From: JAGLGH01 sp034723595
GTDB taxonomy: Archaea; Nanobdellota; Nanobdellia; Woesearchaeales; JAGLGH01
NCBI GenBank assembly: GCA_034723595.1
Contig: JAYEPB010000063.1
Location: forward strand, 1 to 13,674
Direction: 5' to 3'
DNA: 13,674 nt
Position 1 is the stretch's first letter, and each line of letters opens with the position of its first letter. Positions 1 through 7,263 of this stretch are shown piece after piece. The notes beneath the pieces are model-generated. The model had not been told where the DNA came from. It saw only the letters and a list, made by a program, of their open reading frames with translations, and did not search any database. Made by a program: the position numbers and the translations under genes.

Positions 1-969
1 AAGTTTGTCAAAGAGAAAACATTATTCTTATATCCCAGCCTCACATCAAGAATACATTGGATTACAGACATTCCCTTGGACGTCCACCTCATGGTTAATA
101 ACCCAGAGAATTATATTGATGATTTTGCAAAAGCAGGAGCAGACATAATCACTTTTCATTCTGAAGCATGCAGCAACCCAAAAGAGCTGATCAATTCTAT
201 CAAAAAATATGACAACATCAAAGCAGGAATCGCATTGAATCCAGATACTGAACTAAGCAATATTGAAAATATTATTGAAGATGTCGATATGATCCTTCTG
301 ATGTCTGTAGTGCCAGGAAGATGCGGCCAGGGATACATAGAAAAGATAACTGATAAGATAATCAGCTTAAAAGACATCATAAGAACTAAAGGATATTCTG
401 CAATGATTGAGGTTGACGGAGGCATCAAGATTGATAATGCATACAAGCCAATAAACGCAGGCGCAGATATTTTAGTTAGCGGTTCAGGTATATTTTCGCT
501 GGCAGATCCTGATAATGCAATAAAGCAGATGAAAGACACCATCCTTATAGGGTGCGACCATGGCGGATTTGAATTAAAGAACAAGCTCAAGGCATATCTT
601 AATGAAAAACATCTGGCTTATTTTGATGTAGGCACATATTCAACTGAATCTTGTGATTATCCAGATTATGCAAAAAAAGTCGCAGCACCGATCTCTGAAG
701 GCAAATACAGCAAAGGCATACTTATCTGCGGAACTGGACTAGGCATGAGCATGACTGCAAACAGATATAGCAATGTAAGGGCTGCAGAATGCTATGATAT
801 ATTCACTGCAGAGATGGCAAGAGAACATAATGATGCAAATATTCTCTGCATGGGTCAGCGCTCTTTAGATCACAAGCTTGCGACAGAAATAACTGAGAAG
901 TGGCTCAGCACACCTTTTTCTGAAGGAGAAAGGCATAAAAAAAGGATTGAAAAGATTGATTTATGCTAA
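1..969 (+). CDS. rpe-rpiB: Fused ribulose-phosphate 3-epimerase / ribose-5-phosphate isomerase B (5' partial)
   Basis: This bifunctional enzyme of the non-oxidative pentose phosphate pathway would interconvert xylulose 5-phosphate, ribulose 5-phosphate and ribose 5-phosphate in the cytosol. The frame is open from base 1, so the start lies outside. The first visible codons read KFVKEK, where an epimerase is expected just after its MDG motif. The epimerase half (to about base 540) shows DVHLMV with the active-site His, MSVVPGRCGQGY in the phosphate loop, and EVDGGI with the catalytic Asp. The RpiB half starts at ILIGCDHGG (base 541) and has DYPDYA, the CGTG catalytic Cys motif in GILICGTGLGMS, and REHNDANILCMG. 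No stop separates the halves. An ATG at 529 sits where a free-standing RpiB would begin, but has no ribosome-binding site. The end overlaps the next gene by 7 bases. RpiB is typical of bacteria, whereas archaea usually have RpiA, so the fusion may have come by transfer. Confidence 0.93.
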   Translation, partial: KFVKEKTLFLYPSLTSRIHWITDIPLDVHLMVNNPENYIDDFAKAGADIITFHSEACSNPKELINSIKKYDNIKAGIALNPDTELSNIENIIEDVDMILLMSVVPGRCGQGYIEKITDKIISLKDIIRTKGYSAMIEVDGGIKIDNAYKPINAGADILVSGSGIFSLADPDNAIKQMKDTILIGCDHGGFELKNKLKAYLNEKHLAYFDVGTYSTESCDYPDYAKKVAAPISEGKYSKGILICGTGLGMSMTANRYSNVRAAECYDIFTAEMAREHNDANILCMGQRSLDHKLATEITEKWLSTPFSEGERHKKRIEKIDLC

Positions 970-1562
970 AATTTATAAAACCAATTCATTCTCCATTAAA
1001 GATGGTATTTGTTTTAGAAAACCTTGTAGAATTAGAGAAAGATAGAAGAATAATTTATTCAAATACAGAAGAACACACTTATGTGCAGACACCAGAATTC
1101 TGCGATGAGATTATTAGATTGAGAGAGGATAATAGAAAAAGTGTTGGACAAATAAGTAGAGCAATTGAATTAATTTTAGAAGATTATATTGAATTTAAAC
1201 GATATTATGTCTGGGGCAAGAATACTCAGGGGATTTTAGATGTTTTCCAGGATGCATTTATTAATGCTGCAATGTGGGGCAATCAAGCAGTTTCAGGAAA
1301 AAGGATTGAGGTAAAATTTAATTATGGTCTTTATGGAAGTGTAATTCTCATAGGAGACGAAGGTAATGGCTTTGATTATCAATCAAGAATATTAAGTCTT
1401 CAAGAAGATAATGGGCATGATTATGAACATCAGGGAGGTGGTATGAGAAAATTCCATAACTCAAGGTTGTTCTTAGCAAATCATAGTGATGGTAGCTTAT
1501 TATCTATTTCGACAAAAATATTTTCAAAAGAAGAATTTTATAAATTTCAACAGGAAAATTAA
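963..1562 (+). CDS. GHKL-type ATPase domain protein (RsbW/anti-sigma-kinase-like)
   Basis: A 199-residue soluble protein with the ATP-binding fold of GHKL proteins. The N box is DAFINAAMWGN (residues 97-107, Asn101 as Mg ligand), the G1 box is GDEGNGFDY (131-139), and a glycine-rich lid HQGGG lies at 156-160. The WGN ending of the N box resembles the HGN of RsbW/SpoIIAB serine kinases, so a protein kinase or switch role is possible but unproven. Residues 1-85 match nothing I recognise and hold a charged helical stretch. There is no histidine-kinase H box and no membrane segment. The ATG overlaps the end of the epimerase-isomerase gene by 7 bases, suggesting translational coupling. A later in-frame ATG at 1002 is possible. 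The GHKL fold is clear; the target is unknown. Confidence 0.75.
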   Translation: MLKFIKPIHSPLKMVFVLENLVELEKDRRIIYSNTEEHTYVQTPEFCDEIIRLREDNRKSVGQISRAIELILEDYIEFKRYYVWGKNTQGILDVFQDAFINAAMWGNQAVSGKRIEVKFNYGLYGSVILIGDEGNGFDYQSRILSLQEDNGHDYEHQGGGMRKFHNSRLFLANHSDGSLLSISTKIFSKEEFYKFQQEN

Positions 1563-1601
1563 TGCAGAATTATTTTTAAAGTAAACAGTAATCTACCACT
1601 A

Positions 1602-1659
1602 TTTTAAATAGTTAGAGAATTTTTATAATTCATATACAATCAAAAACACAATAAGAGGT
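1602..1659 (+). promoter_or_regulatory. Promoter and Shine-Dalgarno region of the PurF-like gene
   Basis: The gap 1563-1667 holds AT-rich TATA-like stretches at 1602-1610 (TTTTAAATA) and 1622-1628 (TTTATAA). The motif AGAGGT at 1654-1659 lies 8 bases before the ATG at 1668 and fits pairing with the 16S rRNA end. This supports the chosen start and a short leader. Which TATA-like box is used cannot be told from sequence. Confidence 0.5.
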
Positions 1660-1667
1660 ATTGAAAG

Positions 1668-3137
1668 ATGGATGGAATAGTTGGGATTTACAACCCAGGG
1701 AACAAGGAGCTGGTCAATAAGACATTTCTTGCGACAGGCGCATGCCAGCATAGAGGCAAAGCCTGCACAGGAATGGCTATAGGCAATGGAAAAGACATCT
1801 ATATCTATAAGGGATTAGGAAGGATTGCAGAAGTCATGACTTATGATGTAATAAAAACCTTCCAGGATTTAGAGCCTGTCGCAGCTATTGGCAATATGGG
1901 AGATACAAAGAAAAAAATACCTGAAAAAATTAATATTGAACCGATTGAGATCAGACCAAAAAATAATTCAAAGTATAAAGTTGTTTTAACAATGGATGGG
2001 TATCTTGTCAGGGATAATGATTTAAAATCAGAGCTTAAAGAAGAATATAAATTTGATACAGGCAATAAGACAGAGATTATTGGTGCTTTATTGCACAAAT
2101 ACCTAACAGAAGAGGGAATAAGCCATGAAGCAGGGAAAAAACTTGTTGATAAGCTGCATGGCAGGGCAACTTTTTCCTTGACTGCGTTGATTCATAACAG
2201 CAGCCAGACTTATATGGTGGCTTTAAATGACAGCCGGGCATTTGAGCCTTTCTGCTATGGCTCAATTGATGACGCTTTTGTTGTTAGTTCAGAATCCTGC
2301 TCGCATAGAAGGCTTGGGGGCTTTATTGAAAGGGATTACAATGGCGCAGAAATGACAATTTGTTCTCAAGATGGAATTGAAACCACAAGATTAAGAACAG
2401 AACCAATGATGCCAGACATATTTCAGGGAGTGTATTTTGGCAATGTAGCTTCATTGTTCAGAGGCAAGGAAATATTTAAGATCAGGAAGCAATTAGGCTA
2501 TGAATTAGTTGATTATTACAAAGATTCAAATGCAGACATTGTCATACCAAATCCAGAATCAGGATGGGGAGTTACAACAGGCATAGCAGAAAGTCTGGGG
2601 AAACTATTATATCCTGCATTAATTAAGCTGCCTCAGGCAATCAGAACATTTCAGGAAGGGGAAAGAAAAATAAGGTCTGCAGAAACATGCCTAAAATTTG
2701 GCGCTATTGATTCATTATTGTTAGGCAAAAATATTGCAATGGGAGATGATAGCATTGTTAAAGGGACTGTTTGTGAAGGTGGAAGTGTCTGGGCTGTGCG
2801 GAATGCTGGCATCAAAAAGATTGAGTTCTGGGTATCTTATGGACCAATGAAATTTCCATCTTTTAAAGAATGGCACAGAGGGATTGAATGCCTTGAAGAA
2901 CTTGCAGTGCAGCGGGCATTTAAAGGTGATAATCCTTATGATAAGAGCGTCGAAGAGATCAATAAAGTTATTGCAAAACTGATACAGGTAGATGAAGTAA
3001 AATACAATTTGCAGGAAAGAATCATGAAGATTGCTGGTAAAGGTTCTTTTCAGGCATTGGATGCAAGTTACCCAATTGCAGAATTTTATTGGCCCGATTG
3101 GCTGAAGAAAGAGGTTGACAGGTTTCATAGCCAGTAA
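1668..3137 (+). CDS. PurF-like (amidophosphoribosyltransferase-family) protein with degenerate glutaminase domain
   Basis: 489 residues that align by eye along the whole of PurF, the enzyme moving glutamine ammonia onto PRPP. The N-terminal Ntn-hydrolase half keeps the fold landmarks MDGIVGI, QHRG (27-30), KGLGRIAEV (48-56) and SSESC (207-211). Three catalytic points are changed: the nucleophile Cys after Met is Asp2, the Asn of the oxyanion motif HNGNL is Asp in MDGYL (109-113), and the arginine motif HVRYSTTG reads GNMGDTKK (75-82). The phosphoribosyltransferase half is better kept: PNPESGWG (294-301) in place of PVPDSG, RTFQ (326-329), and the PRPP loop GDDSIVKGT (359-367). Glutamine hydrolysis is therefore unlikely; it may use free ammonia or another acceptor, or be a PRPP-binding regulator. 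A good Shine-Dalgarno supports this start and no upstream in-frame Cys start is seen. Confidence 0.85.
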   Translation: MDGIVGIYNPGNKELVNKTFLATGACQHRGKACTGMAIGNGKDIYIYKGLGRIAEVMTYDVIKTFQDLEPVAAIGNMGDTKKKIPEKINIEPIEIRPKNNSKYKVVLTMDGYLVRDNDLKSELKEEYKFDTGNKTEIIGALLHKYLTEEGISHEAGKKLVDKLHGRATFSLTALIHNSSQTYMVALNDSRAFEPFCYGSIDDAFVVSSESCSHRRLGGFIERDYNGAEMTICSQDGIETTRLRTEPMMPDIFQGVYFGNVASLFRGKEIFKIRKQLGYELVDYYKDSNADIVIPNPESGWGVTTGIAESLGKLLYPALIKLPQAIRTFQEGERKIRSAETCLKFGAIDSLLLGKNIAMGDDSIVKGTVCEGGSVWAVRNAGIKKIEFWVSYGPMKFPSFKEWHRGIECLEELAVQRAFKGDNPYDKSVEEINKVIAKLIQVDEVKYNLQERIMKIAGKGSFQALDASYPIAEFYWPDWLKKEVDRFHSQ

Positions 3138-3160
3138 AAAGTTTGCGTTCGCAAACTTTT
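3137..3160. terminator. Perfect 11-bp hairpin between convergent genes
   Basis: AAAAGTTTGCG (3137-3147) and CGCAAACTTTT (3150-3160) are exact inverted repeats around TT. The hairpin begins on the last base of the PurF-like stop codon and lies 55 bases from the end of the convergent GTPase gene. T-rich tracts flank it, including six T at 3168-3173. Archaeal termination depends mainly on T runs, so the stem may act as a two-way terminator or an mRNA 3'-end stabiliser. Confidence 0.6.
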
Positions 3161-3214
3161 CAAATACTTTTTTAAAAAAACTTCCGGAATCTTTTCATAA
3201 TACTTCAATTCCCT

Positions 3215-4396
3215 CTACCGCATATGAAGCTCAACTATATCCCCATCTTCAATAACATGACCCAGCTTCCTGAGTACCTGCCCATCAAATTTAGCACTCT
3301 TGCCCCAAATCCGCGCAAACTTGAACTTCTCGACAAAATCCTTGTGCAGCTTTAGGCACATATCTCTAAGTGTCGCATTCCTTATCATAATAAGCGGCTC
3401 TTCAAGGTCTGCTTTTTTTCTTGCCTCCTTGCAATAGACTCTGATAAAATTCATAGTATCAAATATTTTATCTTTCAGCCGATCCATATTATATCCTGTT
3501 TCTGCTGAGATACAGACCTCAGGATGAATTTCTTTTTTGACATTCTCAAGTTCAAATTTAGAGCAAAGATCTACCTTATTCATAATCACTATCCCTGGAA
3601 TATACTTCTTATTGCCTTCAATGCAGTCGATAAGCTGATCAACATCAATATTGGTTCTTATAACAATATCTGCATTCACAATTCTGAACTCACGCAGAAC
3701 TTTCTCTACAGTATCATAATCAATTTTTGTAAGCTTAACTGTTGCGCCTATATTTATTCCTCCTTTTGCTGTCTTGATAATTTTGACATCAGGCTTTTCC
3801 TGATTAAGCCTGATATTTGTATCATATACTTCCTTTTGAAGTATCTTAAGATGCTCTGGATAAAACACATCCACAAGAATCATGACCATGTCTGCGCTCA
3901 TTGCGCATGAAAGCACTTCTTTACCCCTGCCAGTTCCCGCAGCAGCTCCAGCGACTATGCCGGGCACATCAAGCACCTGGATGCTTGCATGCTTATACTC
4001 AAGCAATCCTGGCACAACAGTAAGTGTTGTGAATGCATAACTGCCAACCTCTGACTGCGCATTTGTAATCTTATTCAGCAATGTGCTTTTCCCAACAGAA
4101 GGAAAACCCACAATGATCACAGTGCCATCTCCAGTCTTTCTTACTGAATACCCTTCCTGCTTTCCGCCGCCTGATGACTTCTTGATCTCCTTATCCCTGA
4201 GCGCAGCAATCTTTGCCTTAAGCAAGCCAATAGATGCCTGCGTCCTCTTGTTATACTTTGTAGTAGAAAGCTCTTTCTCTAGTTCAACAATCCGTTCCTT
4301 TGTTGTGGATTTCTTCCTTTTGGTTTCAAAATCAGCTATCTTCAATTTTTTTGCAGACTTTGCAAATGGATTTTTCTTTGTGCTTTTCGCAGCCAT
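3215..4396 (-). CDS. drg: DRG-family GTPase with C-terminal TGS domain
   Basis: An archaeal homologue of the eukaryotic developmentally regulated GTP-binding proteins, which associate with ribosomes and aid translation. All GTPase motifs are visible: G1 GFPSVGKST (97-105), G2 Thr in YAFTTLTVVPG (120-130), G3 DVPG (143-146), G4 NKVD (273-276) and G5 SAE (297-299). Residues about 200-230 (KPDVKIIKTAKGG) match the DRG-specific inserted domain, and 332-393 form the TGS domain ending in GDIVEL. A lysine-rich N-terminal 30 residues and a helical stretch (33-70) precede the G domain; the lysine-rich tail is somewhat longer than in many archaeal DRGs. It is transcribed alone from a TATA box placed for a leaderless message. 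Identification is firm. Confidence 0.95.
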   Translation of the reverse strand: MAAKSTKKNPFAKSAKKLKIADFETKRKKSTTKERIVELEKELSTTKYNKRTQASIGLLKAKIAALRDKEIKKSSGGGKQEGYSVRKTGDGTVIIVGFPSVGKSTLLNKITNAQSEVGSYAFTTLTVVPGLLEYKHASIQVLDVPGIVAGAAAGTGRGKEVLSCAMSADMVMILVDVFYPEHLKILQKEVYDTNIRLNQEKPDVKIIKTAKGGINIGATVKLTKIDYDTVEKVLREFRIVNADIVIRTNIDVDQLIDCIEGNKKYIPGIVIMNKVDLCSKFELENVKKEIHPEVCISAETGYNMDRLKDKIFDTMNFIRVYCKEARKKADLEEPLIMIRNATLRDMCLKLHKDFVEKFKFARIWGKSAKFDGQVLRKLGHVIEDGDIVELHMR

Positions 4397-4417
4397 ACAA
4401 GATGAGAATAAAAGTAT

Positions 4418-4427
4418 TATATATAAA
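4418..4427 (-). promoter_or_regulatory. TATA box of the DRG gene (leaderless)
   Basis: On the minus strand this reads TTTATATATA, centred about 26 bases before the ATG at 4396. That is the usual archaeal TATA-to-start-site distance, so the transcript should begin at or near the A of the ATG. Confidence 0.6.
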
Positions 4428-4451
4428 TGTTGAGGAAATCTGGTTTGATTT

Positions 4452-5240
4452 TTAAAATTTCCTTATCTGCTTTAACACAGGAAATTCCTTCCTATGTTCT
4501 CTTAATGATTCTAAATCTAAATCCTCGCAAATGATTCCCTCTTCTGATTCTATCTTTTTTACTATGCTTCCATCATAAGAAATAATCATGCTATTCCCGC
4601 ATCTCTCTTTAACTCCTGATTCACCAGTCTGATTGCAAGCACAAAAATAAACCTGATTTTCAATTGCTCTTGCTCTTGTTAAAATATTCCATGCAATTTT
4701 TCCAGTTCTTTTTCTAAAACTAGACGGCAAAAAGATTATCTCTGCTCCTTTTTTAACAAGAGCCTGAAAATATTCAGGATATCTTAAATCATAACATATC
4801 CCTAATCCTATCTTAATGCCCTCTAGACTAAAAAATCCTAATTCTTTACCTGGATTTGTTGAATCAGACTCTCTTACAAAGATATCTTTTTTTTCAACAT
4901 TAAACATATAGATTTTATCATATCTAAAAACAATTTCTCCTTTTCTATTAATCACAAAAGACGTATTTGTTAATTTATCATTCTTTTCTGATTTTAATGC
5001 AACACTTCCCAATATAATATTTACTTTGTTTTCCTTAGCGAATTCCCTAAAAGCACCAATCCTATCATAATTTAGATTTTCTGCATTTTTTAAACAATCT
5101 TCACCCCAATATAAAAAACGTTCAGATAAACAGATTATATCTGGTTTATCAGTAAGAGATTTTTCTAAATAATTCATCGCTTTAGAAAAATTTGCTTCTA
5201 TATCCTCTCTTGAATCCATTTGAATTAGTGAAACTTTCAT
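4452..5240 (-). CDS. Nitrilase-superfamily carbon-nitrogen hydrolase
   Basis: A 262-residue amidohydrolase with the complete Glu-Lys-Cys triad of the nitrilase superfamily: Glu40 in CLSERF, Lys109 in RYDKIYMFN and Cys149 in GICYDLRYPE. The last motif and YDKI resemble the Nit1/Nit2 branch (deaminated-glutathione amidase, omega-amidase) more than true nitrilases, so an omega-amide substrate is the best guess. Length fits the family and there is no signal peptide or extra domain. A TATA-like box 28 bases before the ATG predicts a leaderless message. It lies downstream of the PhzF-family gene on the same strand, but a 200-base gap with its own promoter and a 20-bp inverted repeat argues for separate transcription. 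Family is certain; the exact substrate is not. Confidence 0.92.
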   Translation of the reverse strand: MKVSLIQMDSREDIEANFSKAMNYLEKSLTDKPDIICLSERFLYWGEDCLKNAENLNYDRIGAFREFAKENKVNIILGSVALKSEKNDKLTNTSFVINRKGEIVFRYDKIYMFNVEKKDIFVRESDSTNPGKELGFFSLEGIKIGLGICYDLRYPEYFQALVKKGAEIIFLPSSFRKRTGKIAWNILTRARAIENQVYFCACNQTGESGVKERCGNSMIISYDGSIVKKIESEEGIICEDLDLESLREHRKEFPVLKQIRKF

Positions 5241-5263
5241 AATTTCGTATAAAAATAGTTAAG

Positions 5264-5272
5264 TATTTAAAA
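5264..5272 (-). promoter_or_regulatory. TATA-like box of the nitrilase gene
   Basis: On the minus strand this reads TTTTAAATA, centred about 28 bases before the ATG at 5240, as for a leaderless transcript. It overlaps the left arm of the inverted repeat at 5266-5359, so anything binding the repeat would touch this promoter. Confidence 0.5.
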
Positions 5273-5359
5273 TCTGCTTTTTCCAATTCTTGGTAAGCAT
5301 ATATTCATATGGAATCTAAACCACTAATGGACACACCAGTGGAAAAAGCAGATTTTAAA
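5266..5359. repeat. 20-bp perfect inverted repeat with 54-base loop
   Basis: The arm at 5266-5285 begins TTTAAAATCTGC and is the exact reverse complement of 5340-5359. Pairing stops sharply on both sides. No target-site duplication flanks the 94-base unit: the eight bases before it are GTTAAGTA and after it CAATCACT. It fills much of the 200-base gap 5241-5440, in which I see no gene. It could be an operator, an RNA hairpin ending the PhzF-family message, or a small non-autonomous mobile element. Confidence 0.75.
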
Positions 5360-5440
5360 CAATCACTTTATCTAAAATCAGAGGCATATCCCTGCACCAG
5401 ATTTTCCATAGCCACTTCATATCCCTTAGAATAAACTTCG

Positions 5441-6301
5441 CTAGACAATGCTTAAGAATTTTTCCTCAACTGTAAATGCATATCCTCCAACTTTAACTTC
5501 ATCAGAAATTTGAACATATATTTTTCCAGGTTTATTCATAATATATCCCTGTTCTACAACAAATTGATTTTTATCTGATAATTTATGTTGGACAATATAT
5601 GCTCCTAAAGCTCCTGCTGCAACTCCAGTAATTGGATCTTCATTAATTCCTGCCAATGGATTAAATTGTCTGGCATGGAAATCTGAATTTTCTTTTGTTT
5701 CAAATGTAAATGGATAAAAACCTTTAGTGCCAGTTTTTTTGCAATATTCTTTTATCCCCTCTAAATTGGGTTTTATTCTGTAAAGAATATCCAGCGATTT
5801 AATTGGAATTATTAATTTTGATGTTCCTGTCGACACTGATTGTATTGGATATTCCATTAGATCATCTGTTTTTATATTTAATAAATGAGATATTAAATCT
5901 CGATCATTTTCAATTTGATAAAATTTAGATTTCTTTTGAGTCATTACAATTAACCCATCCCTATTGCATTCAACAGGAAGAATTCCTGATTTTGTTTCCT
6001 GAGTTACAATCTTCTTTTCTAAAGATCCAAAATTAATTTGTCCAGATTCCATTAATGAATAAAATGTTGCAATAGTAGCATGTCCGCATAAATCTACTTC
6101 GTGTATTGGAGAAAAAAATCTGATTTTAAAATCTGCATTCTCTGAATTTTGAACAAAAGCAGACTCAGAAAATCCTAATTTTGATGAAATTTTTAATATC
6201 TGTTCATCTGTCAGATTATCTGCATCAGTTATTACTCCTGCAGGATTCCCACCTTTTGAATTATCTGTAAACGCATTTACTATCTTTGCTTTAATTTGCA
6301 T
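5441..6301 (-). CDS. PhzF-family isomerase-like protein
   Basis: A 286-residue member of the PhzF family (diaminopimelate-epimerase fold, two similar halves). Family hallmarks are visible: GGNPAGV (17-23), the catalytic Glu46 in FSESAFV, DLCGHAT (70-76) and EDPITGVAAGALGAY (221-235). In phenazine producers PhzF isomerises a dihydro-anthranilate, but most family members, and those in archaea, have no known substrate. No phenazine genes lie nearby, so that pathway is not implied. Length is normal and there is no signal peptide. A TATA-like box about 26 bases before the ATG suggests a leaderless message. It probably ends before the inverted repeat at 5266-5359. The family is firm, the reaction unknown. 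Confidence 0.93.
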   Translation of the reverse strand: MQIKAKIVNAFTDNSKGGNPAGVITDADNLTDEQILKISSKLGFSESAFVQNSENADFKIRFFSPIHEVDLCGHATIATFYSLMESGQINFGSLEKKIVTQETKSGILPVECNRDGLIVMTQKKSKFYQIENDRDLISHLLNIKTDDLMEYPIQSVSTGTSKLIIPIKSLDILYRIKPNLEGIKEYCKKTGTKGFYPFTFETKENSDFHARQFNPLAGINEDPITGVAAGALGAYIVQHKLSDKNQFVVEQGYIMNKPGKIYVQISDEVKVGGYAFTVEEKFLSIV

Positions 6302-6322
6302 AACATGAATAGAATGATTATT

Positions 6323-6331
6323 ATATTAAAA
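6323..6331 (-). promoter_or_regulatory. TATA-like box of the PhzF-family gene
   Basis: The minus strand reads TTTAATATA here, centred about 26 bases before the ATG at 6301, again fitting a leaderless transcript. No Shine-Dalgarno motif lies between box and ATG. Confidence 0.5.
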
Positions 6332-6395
6332 ATGTATCGTAAATATTACAAGTTTATATGTTTAAGAAAAAAGATGAAAAATAAAAGAAAAAGAA

Positions 6396-7214
6396 TTAAT
6401 TTTTTGTCTTGAGTGTTAAAGGCTTCATAGATTTCCATGAAAGGTCAAATAAAGACTGGACCGCACTTGCAAAGAAAGGTGTATTCACCCAGATGCCTAT
6501 ATCATAAGTTGGATGCACTTCCTGATCATCAAGCACCATAAAAATCAGCTCCTTTCCGTCAACAATACAGAATCTTGCTCTTGCATCAGTATGCCTCACT
6601 TCAGCTACACTTGAAATATCTTTTGCTGTAGCCATGGATTCTTTTGTGATAGGCGCTGCAATCCTTATCTTCACTCCTCGTTTCTTAATCTCTTCAAATG
6701 TCTGCTTCATGCCTTCAACTTTTCTCATCAGACCTTCTGAGGTAGTCATGATAAAAACTGACTCTTCTGCATTCTTTATTGTAAGCTCAAGATGGTTATA
6801 AAGATTATGCCTGCCTCTCAAGCTGCCAGAAAGATCTGTTGGCTCAACAAGCTCTACACCCTGAGTATGGAGTGTATTGAGTTCCCCAAGAACCTCTGTG
6901 TTCTTTAGATTATCAAGCCTCTTGACTTTGCCTTCTGCTTCTGCACGCATATTTTTCTTTACTCTTTCTACAACTTCATTAGGGCTTACTGCAATATACT
7001 TTATTGGCTTGCCAAGCTTCATCACAATAAATCCTTTTTTCTCAAGAGATTCCAGAACATCATAGCTTCGTGATCGCGGTACATTTGCAATATCACTAAG
7101 CTCCCCTGCTGTTGATACTCCTCTTGAAAGAAGAGCTGCCCATATCTTTACCTCATAAAGATTCAACGAAAAATACCGCCTTAGTTTGCTCAAAAATTCT
7201 TCTTTTACAATCAT
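6396..7214 (-). CDS. TrmB-family transcriptional regulator
   Basis: A 272-residue regulator. Residues 12-78 form the winged helix-turn-helix of the TrmB family (LNLYEVKIWAALLSRG, then STAGELSDIANVPRSRSYDVLESLEKKG as the recognition unit, then the wing GKPIKYIAVSP). Residues 83-105 are a charged helix, probably for dimerisation. The C-terminal part (about 130-265) looks like the phospholipase-D-like TrmB effector domain without its catalytic HKD motif. Such proteins sense sugars or other small molecules and act as repressors or activators. A longer frame opens at 7271, but I place the start at 7214 because GAGGGGG lies 7 bases before that ATG. The upstream region holds two dyads that are candidate operators, suggesting autoregulation. 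The ligand is unknown. Confidence 0.9.
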   Translation of the reverse strand: MIVKEEFLSKLRRYFSLNLYEVKIWAALLSRGVSTAGELSDIANVPRSRSYDVLESLEKKGFIVMKLGKPIKYIAVSPNEVVERVKKNMRAEAEGKVKRLDNLKNTEVLGELNTLHTQGVELVEPTDLSGSLRGRHNLYNHLELTIKNAEESVFIMTTSEGLMRKVEGMKQTFEEIKKRGVKIRIAAPITKESMATAKDISSVAEVRHTDARARFCIVDGKELIFMVLDDQEVHPTYDIGIWVNTPFFASAVQSLFDLSWKSMKPLTLKTKN

Positions 7215-7221
7215 AATTAAA

Positions 7222-7228
7222 CCCCCTC
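7222..7228 (-). promoter_or_regulatory. Shine-Dalgarno site that sets the regulator start
   Basis: The minus strand reads GAGGGGG, 7 bases before the ATG at 7214. It is one of few clear ribosome-binding sites in the window and favours MIVKEEF as the N terminus over the in-frame start 57 bases upstream. It also means this message has a leader. Confidence 0.75.
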
Positions 7229-7263
7229 TTTTTTTTAAATTATTTGTTATTAACCTATGATTA

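Noticed and set aside
529..969. Separate RpiB gene starting at the internal ATG 529
   Set aside because: No stop ends the epimerase before it and no ribosome-binding site precedes 529, so a fusion is the simpler reading.
3524..4433. Plus-strand ORFs opposite the DRG gene (3524-3910 and 4083-4433)
   Set aside because: Both lie within or over a firmly identified minus-strand gene and have no motifs of their own.
5361..5440. Short minus-strand open frame after the PhzF-family stop
   Set aside because: Only about 29 codons with no start signal and no recognisable motif.
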